Shown here piece by piece: positions 28,876 to 38,057 of a DNA stretch of 64,000 bases. The notes under the pieces were generated by a model. The model searched no databases and had not been told where the DNA came from. It saw nothing but the letters and a program-made list of their open reading frames with translations. The position numbers and the translations under genes are program-made. The DNA comes from JAAYUJ01 sp963698165 (GTDB lineage Bacteria; Desulfobacterota; Syntrophobacteria; Syntrophobacterales; Syntrophobacteraceae). The stretch lies in NCBI GenBank assembly GCA_963698165.1, contig CAVOPT010000013.1, positions 124,001-188,000 of the forward strand. Direction: 5' to 3'. How positions within the stretch are numbered: position 1 is the first letter of the stretch; every line of letters begins with the position of its first letter.

Positions 28876-30945
28876 ATGCAGCATTGGATTCGAACCCACT
28901 GCTCCCGGTTTGACCACGGGGGATGCGGCCTGAGGGTTCTGGTTGAAAACGGCGAGCCTGTGAAGGTTGAGCCGGATCGAGAGGACCCCTTCAGCCACGG
29001 CTACTCCTGTCCCAAGGGGTTGGCCACTCTGGAGCGCATCAACAGCCCGGCGCGCCTCACCAGGCCCCTCAAGCGCAAGGGGGAGAGGGGAGGCGGCGAC
29101 TGGGAGACCGTTTCCTGGGATGAGGCGCTGGATCTCCTGGCAAGCGTCTATCGAGACACGATGGAGCGACATGGCCCCGAGGCCCTGGCTTTTGCCCAGG
29201 GGGCCCCCAAGGGGCTGGAATTCTTCGTGCTCCTGCGGCTGGCCAACCTGCTCCGCACGCCCAACGTGGCTTCCTACCAGCACGTCTGCCACATGCCCCG
29301 GGAACAGATGGCCATGGTCACCTGCGGGTATTTCCCGGTGGCCGACCTGGAACACCCGACCCGATGCGTGCTCCTTTGGGGAAGCAATCCGACACACACC
29401 AACGAAGAGGGAGTTCTCGGCGTCCATGTCACGGATTGCCTCAGGGAAGAAACGGCCCTCATCGTGGTGGACCCCATTGAGACGGACCTGGCCCGGAGAG
29501 CCGACATCTGGCTCTGTATCCGCCCTGGAACCGATGATCTCCTGGCCATGGGATTCCTGCACATCCTCATGGAGGAAGGACTGTTCGACCGGGATTTCAC
29601 GGAAAAGCACACGGTGGGATTCGAGGATCTGCGTGAAGCCGTGAGGCCCTTCACCCCGGATAGAGTCTCCCAAGGCACTTGGATTCCACGAGAGAAAATC
29701 ATCGATGCGGCGCGCACTTACGGTCGTTCAAAACCCGCTCTCATTCACTGGGGAAATGCCATCGAGCACACGGTCAACAGCTCCCAGGCGTGCCGGAGCC
29801 TTGTGCTCCTCATGGCCGTCACGGGCAACCTGGAAGTTCCAGGGGGAAACGTCCGGGTTCAGTCCCCCAAGGTGAAACGCCTGGGAGAATTCATCTGCCT
29901 GGACCAGTTTCCTGGGCGCGCCGAGAAGCTTCCAACCCGCTTCTTCGGCTTGATGCCCAGACTCATCAGCGTGCCCAACTGGATCCTCGTGCGCTCCATC
30001 CTGGACCAGTCACCCTATCCCGTCCGCTGCCTTTACACCCAGGGGACCAACCCCCTCCTCACCTACGCGAATACCCGGGAAGTGCGACAAGCTCTGATGA
30101 AGCTGGAATTTCTGGCCGTCGCCGACCAGGTGATGACCCCGACGGCCGCCATGGCGGACCTGGTGCTGCCCGCGGCCACCAACCTCGAGTTCAACGACAT
30201 CGGCCACTATGGCCTTCCCCACGGGGTTCTCCTGGCCCGCCCCAAGGCTTGCGAACCCAGGGACCAATGCTGGCCGGACATCAAGATCCTCAATGAGTGG
30301 GGAAAACGGATGGGATACGGGGAATTCTTCTGGGACGATCTCCTGGATCCGCTGAATGAGATCCTGGAACCCTCCGGGCTGGACTACCCGGCCTTCGTGA
30401 AGGCAGGGATGCTGAAGAGCGAGAAAACCTACCGTGAGTACGAGCAGAAGGGTTTCCCCACCCCATCCCGCAAAGTGGAACTGCGCTCCAGCACCCTCGA
30501 GAAATGGGGATACGCCCCAGTACCCCACGCGAGGATACCGCAACCGCTGGATGCCGACACCCCCTTGCTCCTCACCAGCAGAAAGCCCAGGCTCTTCTTC
30601 CACTCCGCCTACAGGCACCTCGATTCCCTGCGAGGACGTCATCCGGGACCCCGGGTCCTCATTCACCCGGATGCGGCGGGGTCCCTGGGCATTGAGGAAG
30701 GGAACCCGGTGCGCATCGTCACGGCTTCCGGATCCATCGTTCAGGCCGCCCGGATGTTCTCGGGAATGGACCCGAGGGTCGTGGTGGCCGATTTCGGGTG
30801 GTGGTTTCCGGAGCGGGTGCACGATCCAGCGAGCGCCGAGGAGGCCAATCTCAACTGCCTCACTTCAGCCGACCCGGCCTTCGATCCCATCATGGGAACC
30901 ACCCAGATGAGGGCCCTCCCCTGCCGGCTGGAACCGGTGCCATGA
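28876..30945 (+). CDS. Molybdopterin-containing oxidoreductase (DMSO reductase family), Asp in the Fe-S motif
   Basis: A 689-residue catalytic subunit after a strong AAAGGAGGAGA site. The N-terminal iron-sulphur motif reads C9-x3-D13-x3-C17 ... C45 (HCSRFDHGGCG, SCPKG): the second usual Cys is Asp. YQHVCHMPREQ places Cys138 where family enzymes have the Mo/W-ligating Cys, Sec or Ser. Further signatures: LLWGSNPTHTNEE, LIVVDPIETDLARRADIWL, TQGTNPLLTY, DQVMTPTAAMADLVLPAATN, EFNDIGHYG. The C-terminal domain (LLLTSRKPRLFFHSAYR) is the MGD-binding lobe. No signal peptide and no partner subunit adjoin, so it is probably cytoplasmic. The substrate is unknown. Confidence 0.88.
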   Translation: MQHWIRTHCSRFDHGGCGLRVLVENGEPVKVEPDREDPFSHGYSCPKGLATLERINSPARLTRPLKRKGERGGGDWETVSWDEALDLLASVYRDTMERHGPEALAFAQGAPKGLEFFVLLRLANLLRTPNVASYQHVCHMPREQMAMVTCGYFPVADLEHPTRCVLLWGSNPTHTNEEGVLGVHVTDCLREETALIVVDPIETDLARRADIWLCIRPGTDDLLAMGFLHILMEEGLFDRDFTEKHTVGFEDLREAVRPFTPDRVSQGTWIPREKIIDAARTYGRSKPALIHWGNAIEHTVNSSQACRSLVLLMAVTGNLEVPGGNVRVQSPKVKRLGEFICLDQFPGRAEKLPTRFFGLMPRLISVPNWILVRSILDQSPYPVRCLYTQGTNPLLTYANTREVRQALMKLEFLAVADQVMTPTAAMADLVLPAATNLEFNDIGHYGLPHGVLLARPKACEPRDQCWPDIKILNEWGKRMGYGEFFWDDLLDPLNEILEPSGLDYPAFVKAGMLKSEKTYREYEQKGFPTPSRKVELRSSTLEKWGYAPVPHARIPQPLDADTPLLLTSRKPRLFFHSAYRHLDSLRGRHPGPRVLIHPDAAGSLGIEEGNPVRIVTASGSIVQAARMFSGMDPRVVVADFGWWFPERVHDPASAEEANLNCLTSADPAFDPIMGTTQMRALPCRLEPVP

Positions 30946-31029
30946 AACCGCCATCCCGGACGGGGTTCTTGGCTTGGACATTGCGGAGGAGTCTTCCTCT
31001 TCTCACTGCATACTCACTTGATTTATCTC

Positions 31030-31060
31030 TTGAATCTTTTCTCCAAAAATGTCGTATTTT
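31030..31060 (+). promoter_or_regulatory. Weak promoter candidate before the AbiE-like pair
   Basis: TTGAAT (31030-31035) and TATTTT (31055-31060), 19 bases apart, lie in a short AT-rich stretch 27 bases before the first start codon of the pair. The spacing is suboptimal. Confidence 0.3.
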
Positions 31061-31086
31061 GACAATAGAAGGAAAGGGCGAGTCTG

Positions 31087-31494
31087 ATGAAACCGGAAAG
31101 CCTTGAAACGCGCATATTGAAACGCATAGGCCGCAAACGCGGGGACGTGTTTCTGCGCGCTGATTTCAAGGACCTCGGCGGCTATGATCAAGTAGGGCGT
31201 GGGCTTCGGCAACTTGTCAGGAAGGGCAAGCTTCTAAGAATTGGTCAAGGCATCTACACTCGCGCTGAGGCATCACCTTTCGATGGCACTCCGGCGCCGG
31301 TGAAAGGGCTTCGGGCGCTGGCGGCCGAAGCGCTCGGGCGCCTTGGTGTCGAGAGCGGGCCGACGCGTTTTGAGCAAGTCTATAATTCCGGTCAAACAAC
31401 CCAAGTACCGGCGGGCCGTGTGATCGCGGTGGGGAAACGGGTTCGCCGTAAGATAGGGTACAAAGGGGTCTTTATGAGTTTTGAGCGTGCTTGA
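31087..31494 (+). CDS. AbiEi-like antitoxin (DUF6088-type) of a type IV toxin-antitoxin pair
   Basis: A 135-residue protein with a winged-helix N-terminus (KRGDVFLRADFKDLGGYDQV, LRQLVRKGKLLRIGQGIYTR), the Q/KG-x-Y pattern usual for AbiEi and DUF6088 antitoxins. The C-terminal half (RFEQVYNSGQTTQVPAGRVI) holds the GQTT-x-Q-P-like segment of this family. It overlaps the toxin gene by 14 bases, so the two are coupled. It probably represses the operon and offsets the toxin. Codon use is less GC-biased than in the genes to the left, consistent with acquisition. Confidence 0.82.
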   Translation: MKPESLETRILKRIGRKRGDVFLRADFKDLGGYDQVGRGLRQLVRKGKLLRIGQGIYTRAEASPFDGTPAPVKGLRALAAEALGRLGVESGPTRFEQVYNSGQTTQVPAGRVIAVGKRVRRKIGYKGVFMSFERA

Positions 31495-32392
31495 TCGAAA
31501 GCTGATTGAACGGACCGCTGGTGCTTTATTGAGCGACGAGAGTCTGGTTGAGAAGGATTGGCATGTTGTCCGTGCCATCCAGGTGATTGCATCTATTCCC
31601 GGCGCAACGCCGGTTTTTTCTGGCGGCACGTCTCTTTCCAAAGGCTGGGGCCTTATCCGGCGGTTTTCCGAAGATGTGGATTTCAAGGTTATCGCGACGC
31701 CTGGCGAAAGCAGTTCCCGGGAGCGCAAACAGCGCAGTGCTTTTCGTGACCAAATTTTATCCGCCCTTGAACAGGCGGATTTCAATTTGATCTCTGTGAA
31801 GAAAGGCAATGAAAGCCGGTTCTTTACGGCTGACTTGTCTTACAGCAGTCACTTCGAAGCGGGAGCAAGGCTTCGCCCGTTTATACGCATTGAGATGTCT
31901 TTCCTTCAACCGGCGCTCAAGCCAATAGGACGCGCCATTCAATCGTTCATTGCACAGTTCCAAAAGAAGCCTCCGGAAGTTCGGAATTTTCTCTGTGTCG
32001 ATCCGATTGAGACGGCGGCTGACAAATTGAGCGCCTTGGCCTGGCGTGTTTGCACCCGCAAGCGCGGCGCGGAAGATGACGATCCGACCATTACCCGTCA
32101 CCTGTATGACCTGGCGGCGCTTGAAAAGCATGTTGCAGGCACCGTCGAATTTGAAAAGCTGGTGCGGCAAATCGCCGAGAAAGATTCCGCCAGGGGAGGG
32201 GAGGGAGTCCCTACAGACCCCGGGGAACGCTTCGCGGCGATGCTTGAGCGCTTGGGAAGTGACAAGCTGTGGGCCTCGGAGTACGAAAGCTTTGTGCTGC
32301 AGGTCTCCTTCGCTAAAGAGGATGAAACGATCAGGTTTTCCGAGGCCTTCTCAGCTACGAGACGGCTTGTAACATTGATTTGGCGTTCGTAA
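31481..32392 (+). CDS. AbiEii/AbiGii-type nucleotidyltransferase toxin
   Basis: A 303-residue member of the AbiEii nucleotidyltransferase superfamily, used in phage defence and as a toxin. Core motif: PVFSGGTSLSKGWGLIRRFS followed by EDVDFKV, i.e. GG-T-S-L-S-K ... S-E-D-x-D, with the metal-binding Asp residues present. A later motif IETAADKLSALAWRVCTRKR (family D-K-x-x-A) and TRHLYDLAALEKHV (R-D/H-x-x-D-L) complete the family pattern. Translation seems to start at TTG 31481 within the antitoxin end. Active-site residues look intact. Confidence 0.88.
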   Translation: MSVLDRKLIERTAGALLSDESLVEKDWHVVRAIQVIASIPGATPVFSGGTSLSKGWGLIRRFSEDVDFKVIATPGESSSRERKQRSAFRDQILSALEQADFNLISVKKGNESRFFTADLSYSSHFEAGARLRPFIRIEMSFLQPALKPIGRAIQSFIAQFQKKPPEVRNFLCVDPIETAADKLSALAWRVCTRKRGAEDDDPTITRHLYDLAALEKHVAGTVEFEKLVRQIAEKDSARGGEGVPTDPGERFAAMLERLGSDKLWASEYESFVLQVSFAKEDETIRFSEAFSATRRLVTLIWRS

Positions 32393-32416
32393 GACCATAA
32401 AGGAAAGCATGCAAAT

Positions 32417-34351
32417 ATGCCTGGATCGACGTTTCAGACAAACCCCTTTGACCTGAACAAGTTGCTTGAGAATTGCCACGATGGCATTCTTCAGTTGCCG
32501 GACTTTCAGCGAAGTTGGGTTTGGGACGAGGATCGCATCAAGAGCTTGATTTCCTCGATCTCTCGCGCTTTTCCGATCGGCGCATTAATGACGCTCGATA
32601 CAGGAGGGCCAGTAAATTTCAAACCTAGACCTGTTGAGGGTGCTCCATCACAGACGAAAGAAGTCTCGCCTCAATCCCTCCTGCTTGACGGCCAACAACG
32701 GATGACGTCGCTTTATCAGGTCACCCTGCGAGGAAAGGTCGTTGAGACAACGACGCCGAAAAAGAAAAGGGTGCGGCGGTGGTTTTATATCGACATCCGA
32801 AAGTCGCTCGATCCATCGGTGGATCGCGACGAAGCGATAGTTGGTGTGCCAGAGGATCGGATCGTCCGAACGGACTTCGGCCGTGATGTTGTTTTGGATC
32901 TTTCATCTCCCGAGCGGGAATACGCTTCTCTTATGTACCCTGTCTCAGAAGTCTTTGATTGGGACAGATGGCAAGACGGCTTTACCGAGTATTGGCGCGG
33001 GGACCAGAATGAGAGCACGCGCAAAATATTCCGGGCCTTCAAGCGACAGGTTCTGGAAAATTTCAAAATGTACCGCGTGCCGGTGATCGCCCTGGATCGA
33101 TCAACCTCCAAAGAAGCGGTGTGCACTGTCTTCGAAAAGGTAAACACGGGGGGCAAGCCGCTCGATGCGTTTGAGCTTGTCACCGCAATGTATGCGGCAG
33201 AAGGCCACGAATTACGAAAGGATTGGTATGGTGACGAGGTAACAAAGGGCCGTCACCGGCTTTTTGCAGAGACTTTGCGGCTCGGTGGCGCAGAGACCGG
33301 AATCATTGCGAATGTCGGCAATACCGATTTCCTTCAGGCAATTTCACTTTTTTACACGCGTGAACGACGGCGAGAAGCAGAAAGGGCCGGAAAACAGGGC
33401 AAAGAATTGCCGGCGGTTACTGTGAATCGACAGGCTCTGTTGAACCTTCCTCTTAGTGCGTACAAGCAATACCAAGCGCAGGTGGAACGTGGCTTTGTGA
33501 AGGCGGCGCAGTTCCTGCATATGTTGCACATCTATCGTATTTTTGATCTGCCGTATCAGTCCCAAATTGTCCCGCTGGCCGCCATCCTCGCCGACATAGG
33601 AGATGCTTGGGAACACGACACGAATCGGGCGAAACTGGTAAAGTGGTATTGGAACGGCGTCTTCGGTGAGCTTTATGGCTCAGCGGTCGAAACACGCATA
33701 GCGCGCGATTTTATGGAAGTACCGGTGTGGCTGAAGGGCGGCCCCGAACCATCAACGGTGAGTGAGACCATGTTCCGTGCCGACAGGTTAAAGACCATGC
33801 GAATGCGTCTCTCGGCTGCTTACAAGGGCGTCAACGCTCTCTTAATGAAGGAAGGCGCGCAAGATTTCCGCTCCGGCCAGAAATTCGACCACACGATGTT
33901 CTTTGGCGAGAATGTCGATATCCACCATATCTTCCCGCAAGACTGGTGCAAGAAAGAAGGGATCAAGCCGGCCGTTTACGATTCCATTATCAATAAGACG
34001 CCGCTCTCCTACAAGACAAACCGGATCATCGGCGGTGAAGCACCATCCAAGTACCTTGCCAAATTGGAAGGTGGCAATGGGACAACGCCTCCGATCGATC
34101 CCGAGAGGCTTGATGTCTATCTTGAATCCCATTTAATTGAGCCATCACTTTTGCGCGCCGATGCATTCGACGCTTTCATGGCGGACCGACAAAAGCGACT
34201 TCTGAGATTAATCGAGGAAGCGACCGGAAAAGCGGCCTATATCGGCGATATTCAGGAAGAAGGCGAGGATGTGGAGGCAGACGAAGACACAGTCGAGGCC
34301 GAACTTACAATTCCTGTAACAGAGCGATTGGTGGCGGCCGTTTATGGATGA
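32417..34351 (+). CDS. DUF262/HNH nuclease, GmrSD-like defence protein
   Basis: A 644-residue protein. The N-terminal DUF262 (GmrS-like NTP-using ParB-fold) shows QLPDFQRSWVWDEDRIKSLI and SRAFPIGALM. The catalytic LLLDGQQRMTSLYQ (DGQQR) motif is at ~94, and VFEKVNTGGKPLDAFELVTA (N-T-G-x-x-L) follows. The C-terminal part has an HNH-type centre, ENVDIHHIFPQDWC, then SIINKTPLSYKTNRIIGG. Such single-chain GmrSD-like enzymes restrict modified phage DNA or act as RNA/DNA nucleases. It lies 24 bp after the AbiEii toxin gene on the same strand, making a three-gene defence block. Both domains look intact. Confidence 0.88.
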   Translation: MPGSTFQTNPFDLNKLLENCHDGILQLPDFQRSWVWDEDRIKSLISSISRAFPIGALMTLDTGGPVNFKPRPVEGAPSQTKEVSPQSLLLDGQQRMTSLYQVTLRGKVVETTTPKKKRVRRWFYIDIRKSLDPSVDRDEAIVGVPEDRIVRTDFGRDVVLDLSSPEREYASLMYPVSEVFDWDRWQDGFTEYWRGDQNESTRKIFRAFKRQVLENFKMYRVPVIALDRSTSKEAVCTVFEKVNTGGKPLDAFELVTAMYAAEGHELRKDWYGDEVTKGRHRLFAETLRLGGAETGIIANVGNTDFLQAISLFYTRERRREAERAGKQGKELPAVTVNRQALLNLPLSAYKQYQAQVERGFVKAAQFLHMLHIYRIFDLPYQSQIVPLAAILADIGDAWEHDTNRAKLVKWYWNGVFGELYGSAVETRIARDFMEVPVWLKGGPEPSTVSETMFRADRLKTMRMRLSAAYKGVNALLMKEGAQDFRSGQKFDHTMFFGENVDIHHIFPQDWCKKEGIKPAVYDSIINKTPLSYKTNRIIGGEAPSKYLAKLEGGNGTTPPIDPERLDVYLESHLIEPSLLRADAFDAFMADRQKRLLRLIEEATGKAAYIGDIQEEGEDVEADEDTVEAELTIPVTERLVAAVYG

Positions 34352-34506
34352 GTAATGGTTTATGAGCTATTGCTTGTAAGGAGATTTCGTCGGTGTCGAA
34401 GAGGATGAAGCCATCACTTTCTTCAAAGCGTTTGAGGTCACACAAAAGGATGTTGTCATACATATAAAGATCAAATTGGGGACGGGCAGGGACAATGGTG
34501 ATGGGG
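34352..34506 (-). pseudogene. Possible short remnant of an unknown gene
   Basis: On the minus strand a stop-free, protein-like stretch of about 50 codons reads FDLYMYDNILLCDLKRFEES followed by DGFILFDTDEIS. It has no start and no recognisable family. It may be the tail of a gene lost when the island formed, or simply chance. Confidence 0.2.
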
Positions 34507-34517
34507 TTCTCACAGCC

Positions 34518-35537
34518 TTAGAAGTTCGCGCTGCCAGGATTCAGGCACTGTGGGCTCTTTTCTCCCCCCCGCTTCTTCCCGGCCTTTCCCCTTTTCACCG
34601 GAGCCGTCGCTGGAACACCACCTGCCCGGGGTTTGCTGTTCACTTCCGCGGCTTTTTCCCGGATGTACCCGAGGAATGCGGTGCACAGGGGAGAGGGCTG
34701 ACGGTTCTTCCTCAGGGCAAGGTAAAATGACCGGGACAGCCTCAATCCATTGACGGACACCGCCACAAGATCCCCCCGGGCGAGGTCGTCGGCAACGGCC
34801 TGAAGAGACAGGATGGAAACGCCGATCCGCGCCTTGATCCCCTGCCGCACCGCTTCCGTGCTTCCCATTTCCGCCACCGCGCTGATTCGCGATGGAGAAA
34901 AACCATGGGCCTCCAGGGCCTGGTTCATGACCATGCGGGTGCCGGAGCCTCTTTCCCTGAGGATGAAAGGCTCTCCCTCCAGGTCACCCAGTTCCACGGC
35001 CTTCTTTCTTGCCCAGGGATGTTCCGGGTGCACCACAAGGATCAGTTCATCGGAGAAGATCTCCTCGAGGAGGATGCGCCGGTCGTCCCATTTTACCCCG
35101 ATGAGGCCCAGTTCAAGATTTCCGTCGATCACTTTCTCCACGATCTCTCCGCTTCCCCCGATCTTGAGGGTGACCAGGATCGAGGGGTACCTGGCCTTGA
35201 AGGAACCGAGCAGGGCCGGGAGGATGTATGTGCCGGGAATGGTGCTGGCCCCCATGAGGAGATGCCCCGAGAGGTCTCCCTTGAATCTCTGTATGGCCTG
35301 GACGGCCGAGTTTCGGATGCGGATGAGGTCCTTGGCGTAATGGTAGAGGATCTTTCCAGCCGGCGTGGGCAGGATTTCGCGACCCAGGCGGTCGATGAGC
35401 CTCTCGCCCACCTCTTCCTCAAGGGCGCGGATGTGCTCGCTCACGGTGGGCTGTGTCAGGAAGACGGCATCGGCAGCCTTGGTGAAGCTTTTGAACTCCA
35501 GCACCCTGCAGAAGACTTCAAGCCTGTGAATGTCCAT
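34518..35537 (-). CDS. LysR-family transcriptional regulator
   Basis: A 339-residue regulator. The helix-turn-helix is at ~1-60 (MDIHRLEVFCRVLEFKSFTK, AADAVFLTQPTVSEHIRALE), followed by a linker and a CysB-like effector domain (LLMGASTIPGTYILPALLGS, LEEIFSDELILVVHPEHPWA, ERGSGTRMVMNQALEAHGF). The last ~35 residues are a lysine/proline-rich tail. The closest resemblance I recall is to the LysR group associated with selenium metabolism in anaerobes, which would fit the selenoprotein SelD at 26 kb, but this is uncertain. No obvious target gene adjoins it; its upstream region is interrupted by IS630 debris. Confidence 0.88.
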   Translation of the reverse strand: MDIHRLEVFCRVLEFKSFTKAADAVFLTQPTVSEHIRALEEEVGERLIDRLGREILPTPAGKILYHYAKDLIRIRNSAVQAIQRFKGDLSGHLLMGASTIPGTYILPALLGSFKARYPSILVTLKIGGSGEIVEKVIDGNLELGLIGVKWDDRRILLEEIFSDELILVVHPEHPWARKKAVELGDLEGEPFILRERGSGTRMVMNQALEAHGFSPSRISAVAEMGSTEAVRQGIKARIGVSILSLQAVADDLARGDLVAVSVNGLRLSRSFYLALRKNRQPSPLCTAFLGYIREKAAEVNSKPRAGGVPATAPVKRGKAGKKRGGEKSPQCLNPGSANF

Positions 35538-35597
35538 GAAAGGAATCCCCGCCTAATGGTCCGTCAACTCTGTTCTGCATGGTGAGGCGCTCTCTCC

Positions 35598-36360
35598 TCA
35601 CCTCCTTGAGGAAAAGAACATCGCCTGCTCGCTCACCTGGGGCAGGATCAGGGAATCCATCACCCCATCATGAGGGGAGACCGCCACGTAGGCATACGTA
35701 TACTCTCGTACGATCTGGCTGGGCACCTTTGGGCGCACTCCACGAGGAGCCCAGCAGCGCCGGGGAGTGCTGATCCTTCCAAAGCGCCCCTCGTCCTGGA
35801 ACATCACACAAAGGCTATTTCCTGCGCTGGCCAGTGCTGTAGCGCATCGGATCACCATTTTGCGCAGTTTTTTTAAAGCCCTTCTGGGCCTTGGCGTCAC
35901 TCTTAGGATGATGTGGCCTTGGCATGATCTTTCGCCAACCATGACGATCGAGCATCCGATAGATGGTCGTCTTCGCCACCTTGTGCCCGACCAGGGCTTC
36001 AAAGGCCCGCTTGATCTCGCCCGCGTTGACGGCGCCCCCTTGCGATGCCTGATCAAAGAACCGGGAAAGGAATTGTCCCTCCTGGTCCATGCTCATGTAC
36101 CCGTAGCGGCGACCTCCCCAATTTCGATCGACGGGTTCTTTCCTGGAGTGACGTTGGCTGAATTGATCTCGCATTCGGACTACCGACCCTCGAGAACGCC
36201 CCAGCAATTCTCCGGTAGTACGGTCGCAGACTCCGAGAAGGCCGGGAAATATAACGGCTTGAGCCGCTCTAAGTTCATCGGCTGTCTTAGCTTTCCGGGC
36301 AGCTTCCATCGCCTTCTGAAGCACCTCGCTTGGCACCTTGGTTTTCTTTGGCATCGGCAA
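35598..36360 (-). pseudogene. IS630-family transposase, two frames, truncated C-terminus
   Basis: The first frame (36360 to 35815) encodes a winged-helix DNA-binding part (RTTGELLGRSRGSVVRMRDQ) and VGHKVAKTTIYRMLDRHGWR. The second (to 35598) encodes the start of the DDE domain: LCVMFQDEGRFGRIS, CWAPRGVRPKVP, EYTYAYVAVSP. They join at an A7 run (T7 on the plus strand, 35868-35874), a site where members of this family can frameshift. The rest of the DDE domain (second Asp and the PELNPIE-like Glu region) is missing, so the element is dead. It sits directly upstream of the LysR gene. Confidence 0.85.
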
Positions 36361-37253
36361 CCCCCTGTTTGAGTAGAGGGCTGCATTCTATAAAAGTTCT
36401 ATCTTGAACGCAACTTAGTATTACATTCCGATACCGTATTTGATAGGCTTTTCTTCACCTGTTGCTCCTTCCGTATCGCATCGGCCAAGGAAATGGTCAG
36501 CCAGCCACCATACGGAAGGAGCTTTTTTATTGCAAATACTGCAGCATAGCTTTTGCTATTCTCCCCAGCATAGCTGGGGGTTTAGCTCTGGAATTTGGCA
36601 GCTTGTCCAGAGTTACGTCAAGAGGGCTCTGGACACGGCGGAACGCTCCTGTATTGCCAGTAATGAACCATTTACGGAGCACGAACAGGAGCAACTCATC
36701 GGGGCAGCCGAAATGATGATCGAGGAAATCACCCGTGAATTGCTAAAGGCAAATGTGCAGCTGTTCCAGAGAGACAAGCAGATTGCACAGGGTGGCTGTC
36801 CCTCGAACTGTCGGGCGATATCTCGAAGACTGGAAAGGCCTGCAAGCTGCGCGAACATCATGGCGGCGAAATGCTGCCACCGGTTGAGGCTGCGATACTG
36901 TCTCTCGCTCTTGAATCTTTCACGCTCGACCCGATTGAAAACGTGTCGGTCAACAAGTTGAAGCAACTGGAGAAAGATTGTGTTATGATGTGCAATGGTC
37001 TGATTCTCCTCTTGTGTCAGTGGGTTGTGGACAAAACCACTATCCCACAAAACGAGATTTCAGGCTTATTTTCAATTGTTTAACCGGACAGCAGCACGTT
37101 TTGGATATCCCTTTTGATGGGATAGACGATTTAGGATTTCAACATACTCATCCCATAATTAATCAGTTTACTGAGCGAGAGTTTCATGGGGTGGAAGGCG
37201 AGACCGGAAAACCCGCATACCTATTGTTCACAAAATGAATTCGAGAAGAATTG
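36361..37253. mobile_element. Mosaic of insertion-sequence debris
   Basis: Besides the IS4-type fragment listed separately, the plus strand has a stop-free stretch at ~36615-36800 (SNEPFTEHEQEQLIGAAEMM region) with protein-like composition but no family I recognise. Another at ~37100-37238 has no recognisable family either. The stretch marks the left border of the AT-rich glycan island. Confidence 0.5.
36805..36996 (-). pseudogene. N-terminal fragment of an IS4-family transposase (DUF4372)
   Basis: About 64 codons on the minus strand read IAHHNTIFLQLLQLVDRHVF, then SLNRWQHFAAMMFAQLAGLS and SLRDIARQFEGQ, the typical start of DUF4372-bearing IS4 transposases. The frame loses resemblance at ~36805 and the remaining ~300 residues are absent. 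Confidence 0.75.
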
Positions 37254-38057
37254 GTGTTAAGTGAATCGCCTTATGAAAAAAAATTTGAACGGTTGTTGAA
37301 TACTGCCAAGCTTCGGCTTTTGCAGCTGCATTACGAATCGAATTCCGGTCATCTTGGGGGGAACTTTTCATGTATCGACGCCATCATGACGCTTCATCAT
37401 CTCGTGATGAGGCAAGATGATCGTTTTGTCCTTTCTAAGGGACACTCAGCTGGTGCTCTCTACGTAACTTTGTGGAGCTTGGGAAAACTGTCAGACGCGG
37501 ATCTCTCAACTTTTACACTCGATGATACCTTGCTCCCTGGCCACCCTAGTGGAAATGGTATCCCTGGCCTGATGTTCTCCACAGGCTCCCTAGGGCATGG
37601 ACCCTCGCTGTCTGCGGGACTTGCCCTCGCAGCACGGCATCGAAAGCAGTCTCACCGTGTCTTCTGTCTGTGTTCGGACGGGGAGTGGCAGGAGGGCAGT
37701 TGCTGGGAAGCACTAGTCTTCTCTGTCCATCAACGCCTCGAAAACCTATCCATTCTGATCGATCAGAATGGGCTGCAAGGCTTTGGTAGAACTAGCGATG
37801 TCATCTCCTGCGATGATCTCGGCCCCAGGATTACCGCCTTTGGTGCTTGCGTCCGCCGGGCTGACGGGCACGACCCGGCGGCAATCGTTGATGCTTTGGC
37901 ACGACCCGAACATGGCGTTCCCGTTGTCTTAATTTTGGACACTGTAAAGGGTCGAGGCTTGCACTTTGAAAATCGCCTCGAATCTCATTACTTGCCCCTG
38001 ACGAGTGCCCAGTACATGGCTGCGCGGAATATTCTAGAAAAAAAAGGTAGTTCATGA
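37254..38057 (+). CDS. Transketolase-like enzyme, N-terminal (thiamine pyrophosphate) subunit
   Basis: A 267-residue protein equal to the first half of transketolase. Motifs: ESNSGHLGGNFSCIDAIMTL (active-site His region), VLSKGHSAGALYVTLW, the thiamine-diphosphate signature CSDGEWQEGSCWEALVFSVH ... LIDQNG (GDG-x26-N-like), and GRTSDV. I prefer GTG 37254; TTG 37251 is also possible. It overlaps the C-terminal subunit gene by four bases. Split transketolases in polysaccharide clusters are thought to make or modify unusual sugars rather than serve the pentose phosphate pathway; this role is inferred from context. Confidence 0.88.
   Translation: MLSESPYEKKFERLLNTAKLRLLQLHYESNSGHLGGNFSCIDAIMTLHHLVMRQDDRFVLSKGHSAGALYVTLWSLGKLSDADLSTFTLDDTLLPGHPSGNGIPGLMFSTGSLGHGPSLSAGLALAARHRKQSHRVFCLCSDGEWQEGSCWEALVFSVHQRLENLSILIDQNGLQGFGRTSDVISCDDLGPRITAFGACVRRADGHDPAAIVDALARPEHGVPVVLILDTVKGRGLHFENRLESHYLPLTSAQYMAARNILEKKGSS

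Noticed and set aside
28876..29010. Possible selenocysteine in the molybdopterin enzyme
   Set aside because: A TGA in CGGTTTGACCAC is out of frame; the Mo ligand codon at 29287 is TGC (Cys).
36440..36961. Plus-strand open frame of 173 codons in the IS debris
   Set aside because: Crosses the IS4 fragment in antisense and changes character midway; at most its middle ~60 codons are a relic.
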